DNA of 40,646 nucleotides, taken from Candidatus Acidiferrales bacterium (GTDB lineage Bacteria; Acidobacteriota; Terriglobia; Acidiferrales; UBA7541). A program made the translations under genes and the position numbers. This document shows positions 8,569 to 16,928 of the stretch, piece after piece (positions within the stretch are counted from its first letter, which is position 1; the number at the start of each line of letters is the position of its first letter). The notes under the pieces were generated by a model. It ran no database searches. It was not told where the DNA came from and saw only the letters and a program-made list of their open reading frames with translations. The stretch lies in contig JASHQB010000087.1 of the NCBI GenBank assembly GCA_030037775.1, positions 1 through 40,646 on the forward strand, written 5' to 3'.

Positions 8569-9074
8569 CGCTTGATGGATCGCCCGTTTTCAATCTCTTC
8601 CGCGAGTTCTTCGCTGGTGGTCACGCCTTTCTTGATCAGCAGGCGCAACAGTGCCTCAAGAAACTCTGGGGCGGACGCGGAAGCTGCCGCGCTCGCCTCC
8701 GCAACAGGCGACATTTCGGATATGTCGGGAACGATCTCTTGCAGTTTTTTGAATTTGTCGGCGCTGAGCGCGTCGAAAGCCACTCCCATACCCATTCCGG
8801 AAACCGAATTGCGGACCACGCCCCGGCACACCAGTCCGTTTGCCGGCGGATCAAAGTGGACGACTACGTGAGTATCGGCGGGGAGCGGTGTGAACATCTC
8901 AACGTAACAGCCGCCTGGACTGATGTCTGTAATCGTGCCGTCGATGCTAAGGTCCGAACCGGTGACGGTAACGGTCACCTTCACCCGGCAGGGAGTCCGC
9001 TCAAATCTCCTGCGGTCCACGCCGGTACGGCGTTCCTTCGATGGGTGCTGAGCGTTGGGGCTGGAGTTGTTCAT
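8565..9074 (-). CDS. Single-domain PilZ protein (c-di-GMP receptor)
   Basis: About 169 residues. The c-di-GMP-binding signature is complete: an RRFER motif (RxxxR) near residue 23 and DISPGG ((D/N)xSxxG) near residue 50, followed by the beta-barrel. The C-terminal 60 residues form an Ala/Ser-rich linker and a helical tail. The ATG at 9074 is preferred over in-frame GTG codons at 9077 and 9080 because a GAGGTG sequence precedes it closely; the choice is uncertain. It lies downstream of the chemosensory operon in the same direction but after a 183-base gap, so co-transcription is possible but not shown. PilZ proteins commonly regulate pili, motility or exopolysaccharide. Confidence 0.85.
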   Translation of the reverse strand: MNNSSPNAQHPSKERRTGVDRRRFERTPCRVKVTVTVTGSDLSIDGTITDISPGGCYVEMFTPLPADTHVVVHFDPPANGLVCRGVVRNSVSGMGMGVAFDALSADKFKKLQEIVPDISEMSPVAEASAAASASAPEFLEALLRLLIKKGVTTSEELAEEIENGRSIKR

Positions 9075-9257
9075 CACCACCTCGCGGTGGTTCGGCCACG
9101 AGCTGAAAGAGGTCGGCTCCTATACCGGCCCCGGGAGTTAAGCCTTGTGATCATGATAGGGGCACAGGGTCACCCAGGTCAACGAGGCCTGCGCCGCCTG
9201 CATCTTTCGAGTTACTATATCGCTAAGTACTTCAGATAGAGTAATTTGCCGATTGCT

Positions 9258-10022
9258 TCACTCCGCTTCCTGCAGTGTCCGCATGTGCGACTCGAGTGAG
9301 GCCACATACTGCCTCTCCGCTTCCAGCTCCGACTGCAGCTTCTTCACCAGCATTTCCAACCGCTGCACCTCAAACCGCAGCCTCTGGATTTCCGTCGAAC
9401 TAGCCGCCGGGACGCCCGGCGCGGGATTTCCATTGGGACGCACCGCAGGCCGCGGCGAAGCATACGCCGGGGCCGAAGGCGCGGGCCGCTGGCTAGCAGT
9501 GGGAGGCATCGGCCGGGCTGGCTGTGCCGGCGCCCCCTCGGCCGGCATGGCGAAGATTCCCGAAAGCGCCGCCGGCCGGGGCTCCGCGCTGGCGGATGGC
9601 TCCTGTGCGTGCGGGATGGCCGGTTTGGGATGGAGCAAATTCTTCACGCGCGCGATCAATTCCTGCGGCTGAAACGGCTTGCGGATCAGCTCATCGGCCT
9701 TCGCAGCAATCGCTTTTTCCGCCACCGCGCGATCCACCACGCCGGACATCAAAATCACCGGCGTGCTCGCCAGATTGGCATCCTTCTTGATGAACTGGCA
9801 GACTTCGTAACCATCCTTGCCCGGCATGATCACATCGGTGATCACGGCATCGGGAGCTTTTTCGCTGAACTGCTCCATGGCCGACGCCGCATCGTGGCAG
9901 GTGATCACGTTGATCGACTCGCGGCGAAATGCGATCTTGATCACTTCGCGCATTGTCGCGCTGTCGTCGATGAAGTAAACCGTGGGGATTTTTCCTGCAA
10001 CCGTTTCAGGCGTTTCGCTCAT
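9258..10022 (-). CDS. Response regulator with C-terminal coiled coil
   Basis: 254 residues. Residues 13-130 form an intact receiver: acidic pair FIDDS, phospho-acceptor Asp63 in ITDVIMPGKDGYE, VILMSG, and the lysine in RKPFQPQEL. A Pro/Ala-rich linker (about 135-200) leads to a C-terminal coiled coil (about 205-254) with heptad-like RLRFEVQRLEMLVKKLQSEL. There is no DNA-binding or enzymatic output domain, so phosphorylation probably changes protein-protein contacts. It is the last gene of the first chemosensory operon and its ATG overlaps the previous stop (ATGA). Confidence 0.87.
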   Translation of the reverse strand: MSETPETVAGKIPTVYFIDDSATMREVIKIAFRRESINVITCHDAASAMEQFSEKAPDAVITDVIMPGKDGYEVCQFIKKDANLASTPVILMSGVVDRAVAEKAIAAKADELIRKPFQPQELIARVKNLLHPKPAIPHAQEPSASAEPRPAALSGIFAMPAEGAPAQPARPMPPTASQRPAPSAPAYASPRPAVRPNGNPAPGVPAASSTEIQRLRFEVQRLEMLVKKLQSELEAERQYVASLESHMRTLQEAE

Positions 10023-10864
10023 GGCCGCTCCAATTCGATTTTATTGGGGCCGCTGTCTGATGCACTCTCGTTCTCCGATTCCGATCCTTCCTCGCCGCTG
10101 TCATTCGACTCCGCTTCGTGCGCCGCTTCATCCAGCTCGCGCATCGCGTCGAGCATCAGGTCCGTCGCCGAACGCAATACGGTATGCTGCGTGGAGGTGG
10201 TGCCGTACACAAATTTGTAAACGCCCCGACCGGCGCCTTCGCATGACTTCAGAATATGAATCACCGCTTCATCGCCGAAGAGCACGCCGCACTCTGCGTG
10301 CGAAAGCTCGCCGCCGTCGAAATAAATCACGCCGTCGGTGTCTCCCGAATTGATATTCAGCGCGCCCGTCTGTCTCGCTTGATTCAACATTTGAATCACG
10401 CCGGGCAAATCCATCCGCGACAGGTCGCCGGTCAGCGTGGCCATCGAGCTCGGAACCATCTGCGTCGGCTGAAAACCTTCCTGCCGGCTCACCAGAAATG
10501 CCCGCACATGCGCGGCGATGTCGTCCGGCGCGCGCCGCCGGTCCACGTAATCGTCGCAGCCGGAGCGAAACGCTTCCATCAGCGCTTGCTCTCCGCCATT
10601 GCCCACCGCAATGATCGGAATCGCCGCGGTTTTCGCGTCCGCGCGCAGGATCGGCGCAATCTCGTAAGCGCTCATCTCGCGCAGGTTCGTCGCGCACAGC
10701 ACCGCCGCCGGCCGGTTCCATTCGAGCATGGTCAGCGCGTACGCCGCCTGCGGGCTGGTAATCACGTCGAAGCCTTCCGTCTTTAGAGCATCGCTCAGCT
10801 TCTTCGAGAAATAAACGTTGCTGTCGATCAGCAGAATCCTCGGCTGCGCTGCGGCCACGTTCAT
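10019..10864 (-). CDS. Pseudo-receiver plus PATAN (DUF4388) domain protein
   Basis: 281 residues. The N-terminal 120 residues have the receiver fold pattern (ILLIDSN, PIIAVGN, CDDYVDRRR), but the phospho-acceptor position is Ala58 (AAVLCATNLREM where DLVLLDxxMPxM is expected). The second acidic residue is Ser15, the conserved Ser/Thr is Gly and the lysine is Arg. It therefore should not be phosphorylated in the normal way. Residues about 140-250 match a PATAN/DUF4388 domain (GDLSRMDLPGVIQMLNQARQTGAL, then IYFDGGELSHAECG). PATAN response regulators of cyanobacteria bind type IV pilus motor components, so a pilus-directed output is inferred. The tail is acidic and low in complexity. It overlaps both neighbours by ATGA. 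Confidence 0.85.
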   Translation of the reverse strand: MNVAAAQPRILLIDSNVYFSKKLSDALKTEGFDVITSPQAAYALTMLEWNRPAAVLCATNLREMSAYEIAPILRADAKTAAIPIIAVGNGGEQALMEAFRSGCDDYVDRRRAPDDIAAHVRAFLVSRQEGFQPTQMVPSSMATLTGDLSRMDLPGVIQMLNQARQTGALNINSGDTDGVIYFDGGELSHAECGVLFGDEAVIHILKSCEGAGRGVYKFVYGTTSTQHTVLRSATDLMLDAMRELDEAAHEAESNDSGEEGSESENESASDSGPNKIELERP

Positions 10865-11349
10865 GACGCAGGCTCCGCATGGGGAATTTCCAGCGCCACC
10901 CGCCGCTCTTGAATCAGCTTGCTCAAATCGACGACCTCGATCTCTTCAGCGCCAACGGGTATCAGCCCGCTGACGAATGCCGGCCGCGGTCCCGTCCGCG
11001 GATCCACCGGCCCCACGGGCAGTACCGATTCTGCCGACGCCAGCTCGCATTCGCCGGCCACCGGAATCGCGCACCAATCGCGCACGCCGCGCTCCTGCCA
11101 TTCCGCGATCAGGTAGAAGCGCCCGGTTACCGGCGCCTCTTCGCCGAACAACTTGCCGACGTCGCACACCGGAACCACGCGGTTGCGGCGCACCAGCACG
11201 CCGGCAATCCACGGCGTCCGGTGCGGAAAGCTTTGCAGCTTTTCAAACGCCGTCAGCTCGATTACTGAGTCCGCCGCAAAAGCGATGCGCCGGCCGCCCA
11301 GCGGCACCAGCACAAACGACCTGGTCGGCGCCTCCACCGCGACGCTCAT
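10861..11349 (-). CDS. CheW-like coupling protein
   Basis: A 162-residue CheW-fold protein without other domains. Visible features are SFVLVPLGGRRIAFAADSVIEL at the start, WIAGVLVRRNRVVPVCDVGKLFG (the CheW hydrophobic core segment) and IEVVDLSKLIQ at the end. CheW proteins link chemoreceptors to CheA at the membrane array. It is one of three CheW genes in this operon. It follows another CheW gene with an ATGA overlap and precedes the PATAN gene with an overlap, like PilI/ChpC-type adaptors in pilus chemosensory systems. Confidence 0.85.
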   Translation of the reverse strand: MSVAVEAPTRSFVLVPLGGRRIAFAADSVIELTAFEKLQSFPHRTPWIAGVLVRRNRVVPVCDVGKLFGEEAPVTGRFYLIAEWQERGVRDWCAIPVAGECELASAESVLPVGPVDPRTGPRPAFVSGLIPVGAEEIEVVDLSKLIQERRVALEIPHAEPAS

Positions 11350-11906
11350 TGCGCTTGCTCCGCGGACGCCCGATTGGTCCCCTCGGTGCCGATCGTTGAG
11401 GCAACATCAGGTTCGGCCGCTGCTGCCGCATCCAACTGCATGAGTTCCTGCTCCGTCAAAAACCCCGACGGGTTCACCACGGGAACCACGTTTTCCGCGA
11501 CCAGCGTGATTCCGCGATACCACAAGCGCTCCGGGCCCAAGAATCCCGGCGGCAACGCCATTAGAAACGTCATCGTCTCCATGCGGTCAATCGAGTCCAC
11601 CAGGACGGCGATGCGATAGTTCCGCAGCACCACCACCTGCGTCGGGCGCGACATCGGCAGCCCAAAATGCACGCAACCGTTGACCACGTGGAAAAACTTC
11701 CTTCCGCGGCGCAAGCGATGCCGCACTTTCGCGATGCCCGCCGGTGCAATCTCCGTGGCCGCTGCAGAAATGCTGTCCGTGGTGCGAATCTCCTGAATCG
11801 CGTTCGCGTTGATCGCAAAGGCCTGGCCTGCAATGGAAAAAAGGATCACTGGCTCGCTGCGGGAAGAGCGGCGGCCTTGTCGCGGTTCGCTCGGCGCTAT
11901 TTTCAT
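11346..11906 (-). CDS. Divergent CheW-like protein
   Basis: 186 residues. The CheW pattern is present but weak: VILFSIAGQAFAINANAIQEIR near residue 20, FFHVVNGCVHFGLP where a LRGxxxPxxDL segment is usual, QVVVLRNYRIAVLVDSIDRMETM, and VPVVNPSGFL at the end. The C-terminal 30 residues are low in complexity. It is located between cheB and a second cheW and is coupled to both by 4-base overlaps. Its sequence drift suggests a specialised adaptor and not a core array protein. Confidence 0.75.
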   Translation of the reverse strand: MKIAPSEPRQGRRSSRSEPVILFSIAGQAFAINANAIQEIRTTDSISAAATEIAPAGIAKVRHRLRRGRKFFHVVNGCVHFGLPMSRPTQVVVLRNYRIAVLVDSIDRMETMTFLMALPPGFLGPERLWYRGITLVAENVVPVVNPSGFLTEQELMQLDAAAAAEPDVASTIGTEGTNRASAEQAQ

Positions 11907-13018
11907 GGCAGCACGGCCTGTGGCGCGCTCGCCAGTTGCCGGACGCGCTTCTCGATCGCCGCGGCGATTTGCTCCAACGGAAGAACTTGCGTCACAAACC
12001 CGCTCTTGATCACCTCTGCGGGCATTCCAAAAATCACCGACGTCGTCTCGTCCTGCACCAGCACCGTGCCGGCGGCGGAATAAATCGCCTTGGCGCCGCG
12101 CGATCCGTCGTTACCCATGCCCGTCAGCACCACACCTGTGGCCAGCGGCCCCGCCCACGCCGCCGCCGTTTCCATCGCCACGTCCGCGCATGGACGGTAT
12201 CCGGAAATTCGGGCGCCACTGTCGAGCACGACGCGTCCTTTCGGCGAAACGCGCAGGTGGTGCGAGCCCGGGCACACGTAGAAAACGCCGGGCGCGAGCG
12301 CCTCATTCGCCGCCGCTTCTTTCACTGCCATTTCCGTCGCGTTGGCCAATTGGATCGCGTATTGGCTCGTAAAACTCGCGGGCATGTGTTGCACCAGCAC
12401 CACCGCCGCGGGAAGATCCTTCGGCAAACCCGGCGCCAGACGCATCACCGCCGCCGGCCCGCCTGTGGAAGCGGCAATCACTACCACCGGGAATCGGCTG
12501 CCCTCCGCGAGTGTCGAACCGGAGGAGTCCGTCGCCGCAGTCGGCGCCGTAGACCGGTGCGCCGTCCCTGCGGCGGTCTTCGGCCGCGCCGCGGTGCGCA
12601 CCACGTGAACCTTCGCCGCCATTTTCAGTTTGCGATTCAGCTCCGCGCCCACTGAATTCATGTCCAGATCGATGCCGCTCGAGGGTTTGGAAATAAAATC
12701 GATCGCGCCCAGTTCCAGTGCCACCAGCGTGCTGGCCGCGCCCTCGCGCGTCTCCGAACTGACAATCACAATCGGCCTCGGGCTCTGCGACATGATCTGT
12801 TCAGTCGCCTGCAAGCCGTCCAGATGCGGCATGTTGATGTCCATGGTGATCACGTCGGGCTTGAGCGCTTGTGCCATGGCCACCGCTTCGTTTCCGTCCT
12901 TGGCTTGCCCGACCACTTCCATCTGCGGATCGGCGCTCACGATTCCTTGCAGCACTTTGCGCATGAACGACGAATCGTCCACCAGCAGCACGCGAATTTT
13001 CTTGGCAGCGGCGTTCAT
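11903..13018 (-). CDS. cheB: CheB protein-glutamate methylesterase
   Basis: 371 residues. The N-terminal receiver has VLLVDDSSFMRK and phospho-acceptor Asp60 in ITMDINMPHLDG. After a linker, the methylesterase domain carries the catalytic triad motifs IAASTGGP (Ser), VQHMPASF (His) and GMGNDGSRG (Asp). It removes methyl groups from receptor glutamates, opposing CheR encoded at 16016. It begins one base after the hybrid cheA stop and overlaps the next gene by ATGA. Within a pilus-type system it would be called ChpB. Confidence 0.95.
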   Translation of the reverse strand: MNAAAKKIRVLLVDDSSFMRKVLQGIVSADPQMEVVGQAKDGNEAVAMAQALKPDVITMDINMPHLDGLQATEQIMSQSPRPIVIVSSETREGAASTLVALELGAIDFISKPSSGIDLDMNSVGAELNRKLKMAAKVHVVRTAARPKTAAGTAHRSTAPTAATDSSGSTLAEGSRFPVVVIAASTGGPAAVMRLAPGLPKDLPAAVVLVQHMPASFTSQYAIQLANATEMAVKEAAANEALAPGVFYVCPGSHHLRVSPKGRVVLDSGARISGYRPCADVAMETAAAWAGPLATGVVLTGMGNDGSRGAKAIYSAAGTVLVQDETTSVIFGMPAEVIKSGFVTQVLPLEQIAAAIEKRVRQLASAPQAVLP

Positions 13019-13019
13019 C

Positions 13020-16019
13020 TCAGCTCACAGGCACGGGCCGCCGGCGCTGCCCCGCCTTCTCCACTCCGAGAATCGACGCCACCGCCGCCAGCAGCTGCTC
13101 CTCTTGCACGGGCTTGGTGAGGAACGCCACCGCGCCTTCTTTCAACGCGCGCTCGCGGTGTTTCGCTCCGGCGCGTGAAGTAACCACCATCGTCGGAATG
13201 CGCCGCGTCTCCGGGTTCTGCCGCAAGTGCGCCATCAGCTCGTAGCCGTTCATGCGCGGCATTTCCAGGTCGGTGATAATCAGATGCGCACCGGATTGCG
13301 CCACCAGTTCCGTCGCTTCCAAACCGTCCGACGCCAGCAGCACGCGATACCCGGCCTTCTCCAGCATCCTGCCGACGAATTTGCGCACGCTGATCGAGTC
13401 GTCCACCACGATCACTGCGCGCTCGGCCTGAATTTCGTCAATCGCCTCTGTGGGGATGCTGCCCGCCGCAACCGCCGCCGCTCCCGGCGCAAACACGCGC
13501 GCTGCCGCGGCCGTGGCGTTGATCGAAGCGTGCTCGGAAAGCTCCTGCGCCACCAAACGGTGTAAATCGATGGCAAGGATCAAGCTCCCATCCGGGGCGA
13601 TCGTCGCGCCGGGGAAAAGCTTGATATTGCGCAGGAATCCGCCCAGGTTCTTGATCACCACTTCGTCTTTTCTCAGTACTTCATCCACCACCAAGCCCAC
13701 GCGCCGGCCTGCGACCTTGACGATAACCATGCGGAAATAGCCGTTCACCGTTTCCAGCAGCGGGAGGCTCAGCCGCGCATCCATGCGCACCACGTCGATG
13801 ATTTCGTCGCGAACTTTCGTCAGCAGCTTGCCGCCGACGTCCTCGATCTCCTCGGGACGCAACCGCCGGATCTCCTCGATGAAACCGAGCGGCAAGGCGA
13901 AGAGCGTTGGGCCGCAGCGCACGAAGAGCGCCTGCGAGATGATCAGCGTCAGCGGAACCTTCAGCGTGAAACACGAGCCTTGCCCGGCTTCGCTGCGTAT
14001 CTCCACCTCGCCGTTCAACGCGTCGAGATTGGACTTCACCACGTCCAGACCCACGCCGCGTCCGGCCAATTCCGTCTTTTCGTGTGCCGTGGAGAATCCC
14101 GGCAAGAAAAGCAGGTTGCGCAAATCGCGCTCGTTCATCTGCCGCACTTGCTCGGCGGAAACGAAGCCGGATTCGATGGCGCGTCCGCGAATCTTTTCGG
14201 AATCGATGCCGCAGCCGTCGTCCTCTACCTCGATGAAGATGTGATTGCCGCGGTGATAGGCGCGCACCGCGATGCGTCCTCGCGGATTCTTGCCTTGCTG
14301 CGCACGCGCTTCCGGCGTTTCCAGTCCGTGCGCCACCGCGTTGCGTACGATATGAATCAGCGGGTCGGAAATCTGCTGGATGATGTTGTTATCCAGTTCG
14401 GTCGAGGCCCCGTCCAAAGCGAAGTCGACTTCCTTGCCGGAAATCTTCGCCGCATCCCGCACCGTGCGCGACAGTCGCGTATACAGATTGCCGATGGGCA
14501 CCATGCGCGCCTGGGTGATCTGATCCTGCAGGTGATGCGCCAGCTTCGTGAATTCATCGATGTCTGCGTCCACGCGGCCCATGAACCCGCCGAGCTGCGC
14601 CAGCACCTCGTTCACGTCTGCGGATATCTCCACCAGCGAACGCGACAATATGCTGAAGTCATCGTACCGGTCCATCTCCAGTTCGCTGAATTCGCTGAAC
14701 GGATCGTGCCGCCCCTCGGCCGGCAGTGCAGGAGCAGAGCGTTGTGGCTCCGCGCTCGCAGACGGCGAAGTGAATTGCTGGCCAATCCAGCTGAATTCGT
14801 ACTTGTCCTGGAATCCGGAAATTTTCTCGCCCAGCCGCGACTTCGAAAAATTCAAAATTTCCACCAGCTTTTCCAGCTCCGCCAGGCGCCCGATCATTCG
14901 CGTGCGGTTGATCACCAGCTCTCCGACCGCGTTCATCATTTTGTCCAAACGCTCCAGCGAAATGCGCACCGAATGCAGCTGCGGCGCATTGGAATGCGGA
15001 GCCTTGGGTGCCGCGGCGAGCACGCCGTCGGTGTGGGTGGAGACAGGCGCATGCACCAGGCCCGCGCCTTCCGCCGCGGCCTGAATCATCGCGCTTTCCA
15101 CCGATTCTCCCGCCATCGGGGCGGCCGTTTCCTCGGGCAGGAATTCCGCGACGCGTGAAAGCAGCATATCGACCGCCGTGCGCGCGTCCGCCTCGCTCGC
15201 CCATTCGTGGTGCAGGAACTTCTTCAGAATGTCTGCCGATTCCAGGCACAGGTCCGTCAGTTCTGCGCTCGGAGCCAGGATGCCGTCGCGAATCTGGCCC
15301 ACCAGGTCCTCCACGCGGTGCGCAATCGCGGCGATGCGATGCAAACCGACCTGCGCCGCCGATCCCTTCACCGTATGCATCGCGCGGAACAGCCGGTTCA
15401 CATCCTCGGGATTGAAGTTTGTTTCCAGCGCCAGCAGGCACTCCGTCACCGCCTGCAGATGCTCTTCCGCTTCCGGAACGAAGAATTGCAGCACCTCGTC
15501 CGCCACGTCGTCATCGAGCGGCAACCGGTCGTAATACGAAGCCGCTTCTTGCGGCAAATGCTGCGACGGCCCTTCTTCCCGTGCGGCGTCGGCCGCGGCC
15601 GCATCGGCCGGCGCTGCCGAACCGGTCGGAGGAAACGCGAATGCATACCGCTGCTTGAACGCTTGAATATCCGACGCCACTTCCGTGGCCGAGTCGCTGA
15701 TCTCCAGCAGATCGAATTCCAGAACGGAGATCGCGTCCGACAGAAACTCGGTCAGCGGCGCGATCGTGTCGGAATTGAGCGGAGCGTTGCGCGTGTACTG
15801 AAAAATGTGCGCCAGCTTGCCGGAGATCTCCGAGAACAGGGGAAATCCGTACGTCGCCGAGGTGCCCGAGAGCGTGTGCGCGGCGATGTACAGCCGCTCC
15901 AGGTCTTCCGGATTCGGCTGTGGCTCCTGAAGAATGCTCGCGTACTCCCGCAGGAATTGCAGGTGTTCGGACGCTTCCTGCAGGAAGAGTTCGATCGCGC
16001 CTTTTCCCAGATCGCTCAC
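13020..16019 (-). CDS. cheA: Hybrid chemotaxis histidine kinase CheA with two Hpt domains and a receiver
   Basis: 999 residues. Two N-terminal Hpt domains are seen: His48 in AAHTLSGTSATYG (with Ser instead of the usual Lys after the His) and His215 in RAMHTVKGSAAQVG. The dimerisation region contains LDKMMNAVGELVINRTRM and the stretch LEMDRYDDFSILSRSLVEIS, typical of ChpA/PilL-type kinases. The ATPase domain has HIVRNAVAHGLE, EVEDDGCGID and GRGVGLDVVKSNL. A CheW-like domain and a C-terminal receiver (IVVDDSISVRKF, ITDLEMPRMNGYE) follow. It autophosphorylates under MCP/CheW control and feeds the response regulators of the operon. It overlaps cheR by 4 bases. Confidence 0.95.
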   Translation of the reverse strand: MSDLGKGAIELFLQEASEHLQFLREYASILQEPQPNPEDLERLYIAAHTLSGTSATYGFPLFSEISGKLAHIFQYTRNAPLNSDTIAPLTEFLSDAISVLEFDLLEISDSATEVASDIQAFKQRYAFAFPPTGSAAPADAAAADAAREEGPSQHLPQEAASYYDRLPLDDDVADEVLQFFVPEAEEHLQAVTECLLALETNFNPEDVNRLFRAMHTVKGSAAQVGLHRIAAIAHRVEDLVGQIRDGILAPSAELTDLCLESADILKKFLHHEWASEADARTAVDMLLSRVAEFLPEETAAPMAGESVESAMIQAAAEGAGLVHAPVSTHTDGVLAAAPKAPHSNAPQLHSVRISLERLDKMMNAVGELVINRTRMIGRLAELEKLVEILNFSKSRLGEKISGFQDKYEFSWIGQQFTSPSASAEPQRSAPALPAEGRHDPFSEFSELEMDRYDDFSILSRSLVEISADVNEVLAQLGGFMGRVDADIDEFTKLAHHLQDQITQARMVPIGNLYTRLSRTVRDAAKISGKEVDFALDGASTELDNNIIQQISDPLIHIVRNAVAHGLETPEARAQQGKNPRGRIAVRAYHRGNHIFIEVEDDGCGIDSEKIRGRAIESGFVSAEQVRQMNERDLRNLLFLPGFSTAHEKTELAGRGVGLDVVKSNLDALNGEVEIRSEAGQGSCFTLKVPLTLIISQALFVRCGPTLFALPLGFIEEIRRLRPEEIEDVGGKLLTKVRDEIIDVVRMDARLSLPLLETVNGYFRMVIVKVAGRRVGLVVDEVLRKDEVVIKNLGGFLRNIKLFPGATIAPDGSLILAIDLHRLVAQELSEHASINATAAAARVFAPGAAAVAAGSIPTEAIDEIQAERAVIVVDDSISVRKFVGRMLEKAGYRVLLASDGLEATELVAQSGAHLIITDLEMPRMNGYELMAHLRQNPETRRIPTMVVTSRAGAKHRERALKEGAVAFLTKPVQEEQLLAAVASILGVEKAGQRRRPVPVS

Positions 16020-16894
16020 AAAGCACCTTCAACCAGCGCCGCGCCGCGATAAATCATCTCGCCCGCCGGTTTGCGATAGAGAATGCAGTCCCCGCACACC
16101 ACCGACTCGAATTTCACCGGAACGTTGGAAACCGATTCCGAATGGCCCAGGAACAAGTAGCCGCCCGGCTCGAGGTATTCATAGAAGTGCTGGATCAGCG
16201 AATTCCGCCGCGCTTCCGAAAAATAAATCATCACGTTCATGCAGAAAATGCAGTCCAGGCGCCCCAGATAGACCGCCTGCGCCAGATTCATCGGCGCGAA
16301 CGAAACCATGCGCCGGATGCGTGGCTTGATCACGTGCTCATTTCCCGACGCCGAAAAATAAGCGTCCAGTTGTCGTGGGGAAATATGTCCAAGGCTTCGC
16401 CGGTGATACGCGCCTTGCTGCGCATTTTTCAAAGCGTTCTTGCTGATGTCCGTCGCCAGGATCTCCACGTTCCACGCCTCGGAAAACATCAGCGCATCCG
16501 CCACGGAAATGGCGATCGAATACGGCTCTTCTCCCGTGGCGCAGCCCGCGCTCCAGATGCGCAAAGACCGCGGATTCTCCCAGAACTTTTTCATGTGCAA
16601 TTCGGGCAGGACTTTTCTCTGAAAGGCCTCGAACACCGCAGGGTAACGGAAAAACGAAGTTTCCTGCGTCAGCAGGCGCTCCACCATCGCGTCATATTCC
16701 ACGGTGGACGCGTGCAATTTGCGCAGCAAATCCGTTCCGTTCGCCAGATGCTTTGCCGCCATATGTTCGCGAATGCGCGTCGAGAAAAATCGCTCGCGCG
16801 ACGCATCGAACAATATGCCGGACCGCCGCTCGATGAGTGTGCGAATCTCGTCGAGCTCGTATTCTGTAATCGAAACGGCTACAAGATGTTTCAT
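16016..16894 (-). CDS. cheR: CheR-type chemoreceptor methyltransferase
   Basis: 292 residues. The N-terminal helical domain includes LLTQETSFFRYP. The SAM-binding domain has IWSAGCATGEEPYSIA (motif I), ILATDIS and CIFCMNVMIYFS. It methylates glutamates in the helical bundle of the MCP encoded just upstream. In pilus-type systems the equivalent is PilK. No TPR or other extension is present. Confidence 0.94.
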   Translation of the reverse strand: MKHLVAVSITEYELDEIRTLIERRSGILFDASRERFFSTRIREHMAAKHLANGTDLLRKLHASTVEYDAMVERLLTQETSFFRYPAVFEAFQRKVLPELHMKKFWENPRSLRIWSAGCATGEEPYSIAISVADALMFSEAWNVEILATDISKNALKNAQQGAYHRRSLGHISPRQLDAYFSASGNEHVIKPRIRRMVSFAPMNLAQAVYLGRLDCIFCMNVMIYFSEARRNSLIQHFYEYLEPGGYLFLGHSESVSNVPVKFESVVCGDCILYRKPAGEMIYRGAALVEGAL

Positions 16895-16928
16895 TTTCCG
16901 CCCGCGTCAGTGCGTGATGATCGCTTCT

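Noticed and set aside
13980..15158. 392-codon plus-strand open frame antisense to the hybrid cheA
   Set aside because: His/Arg/Gln-rich composition without family features; it is a high-GC shadow of a well-supported gene on the other strand.
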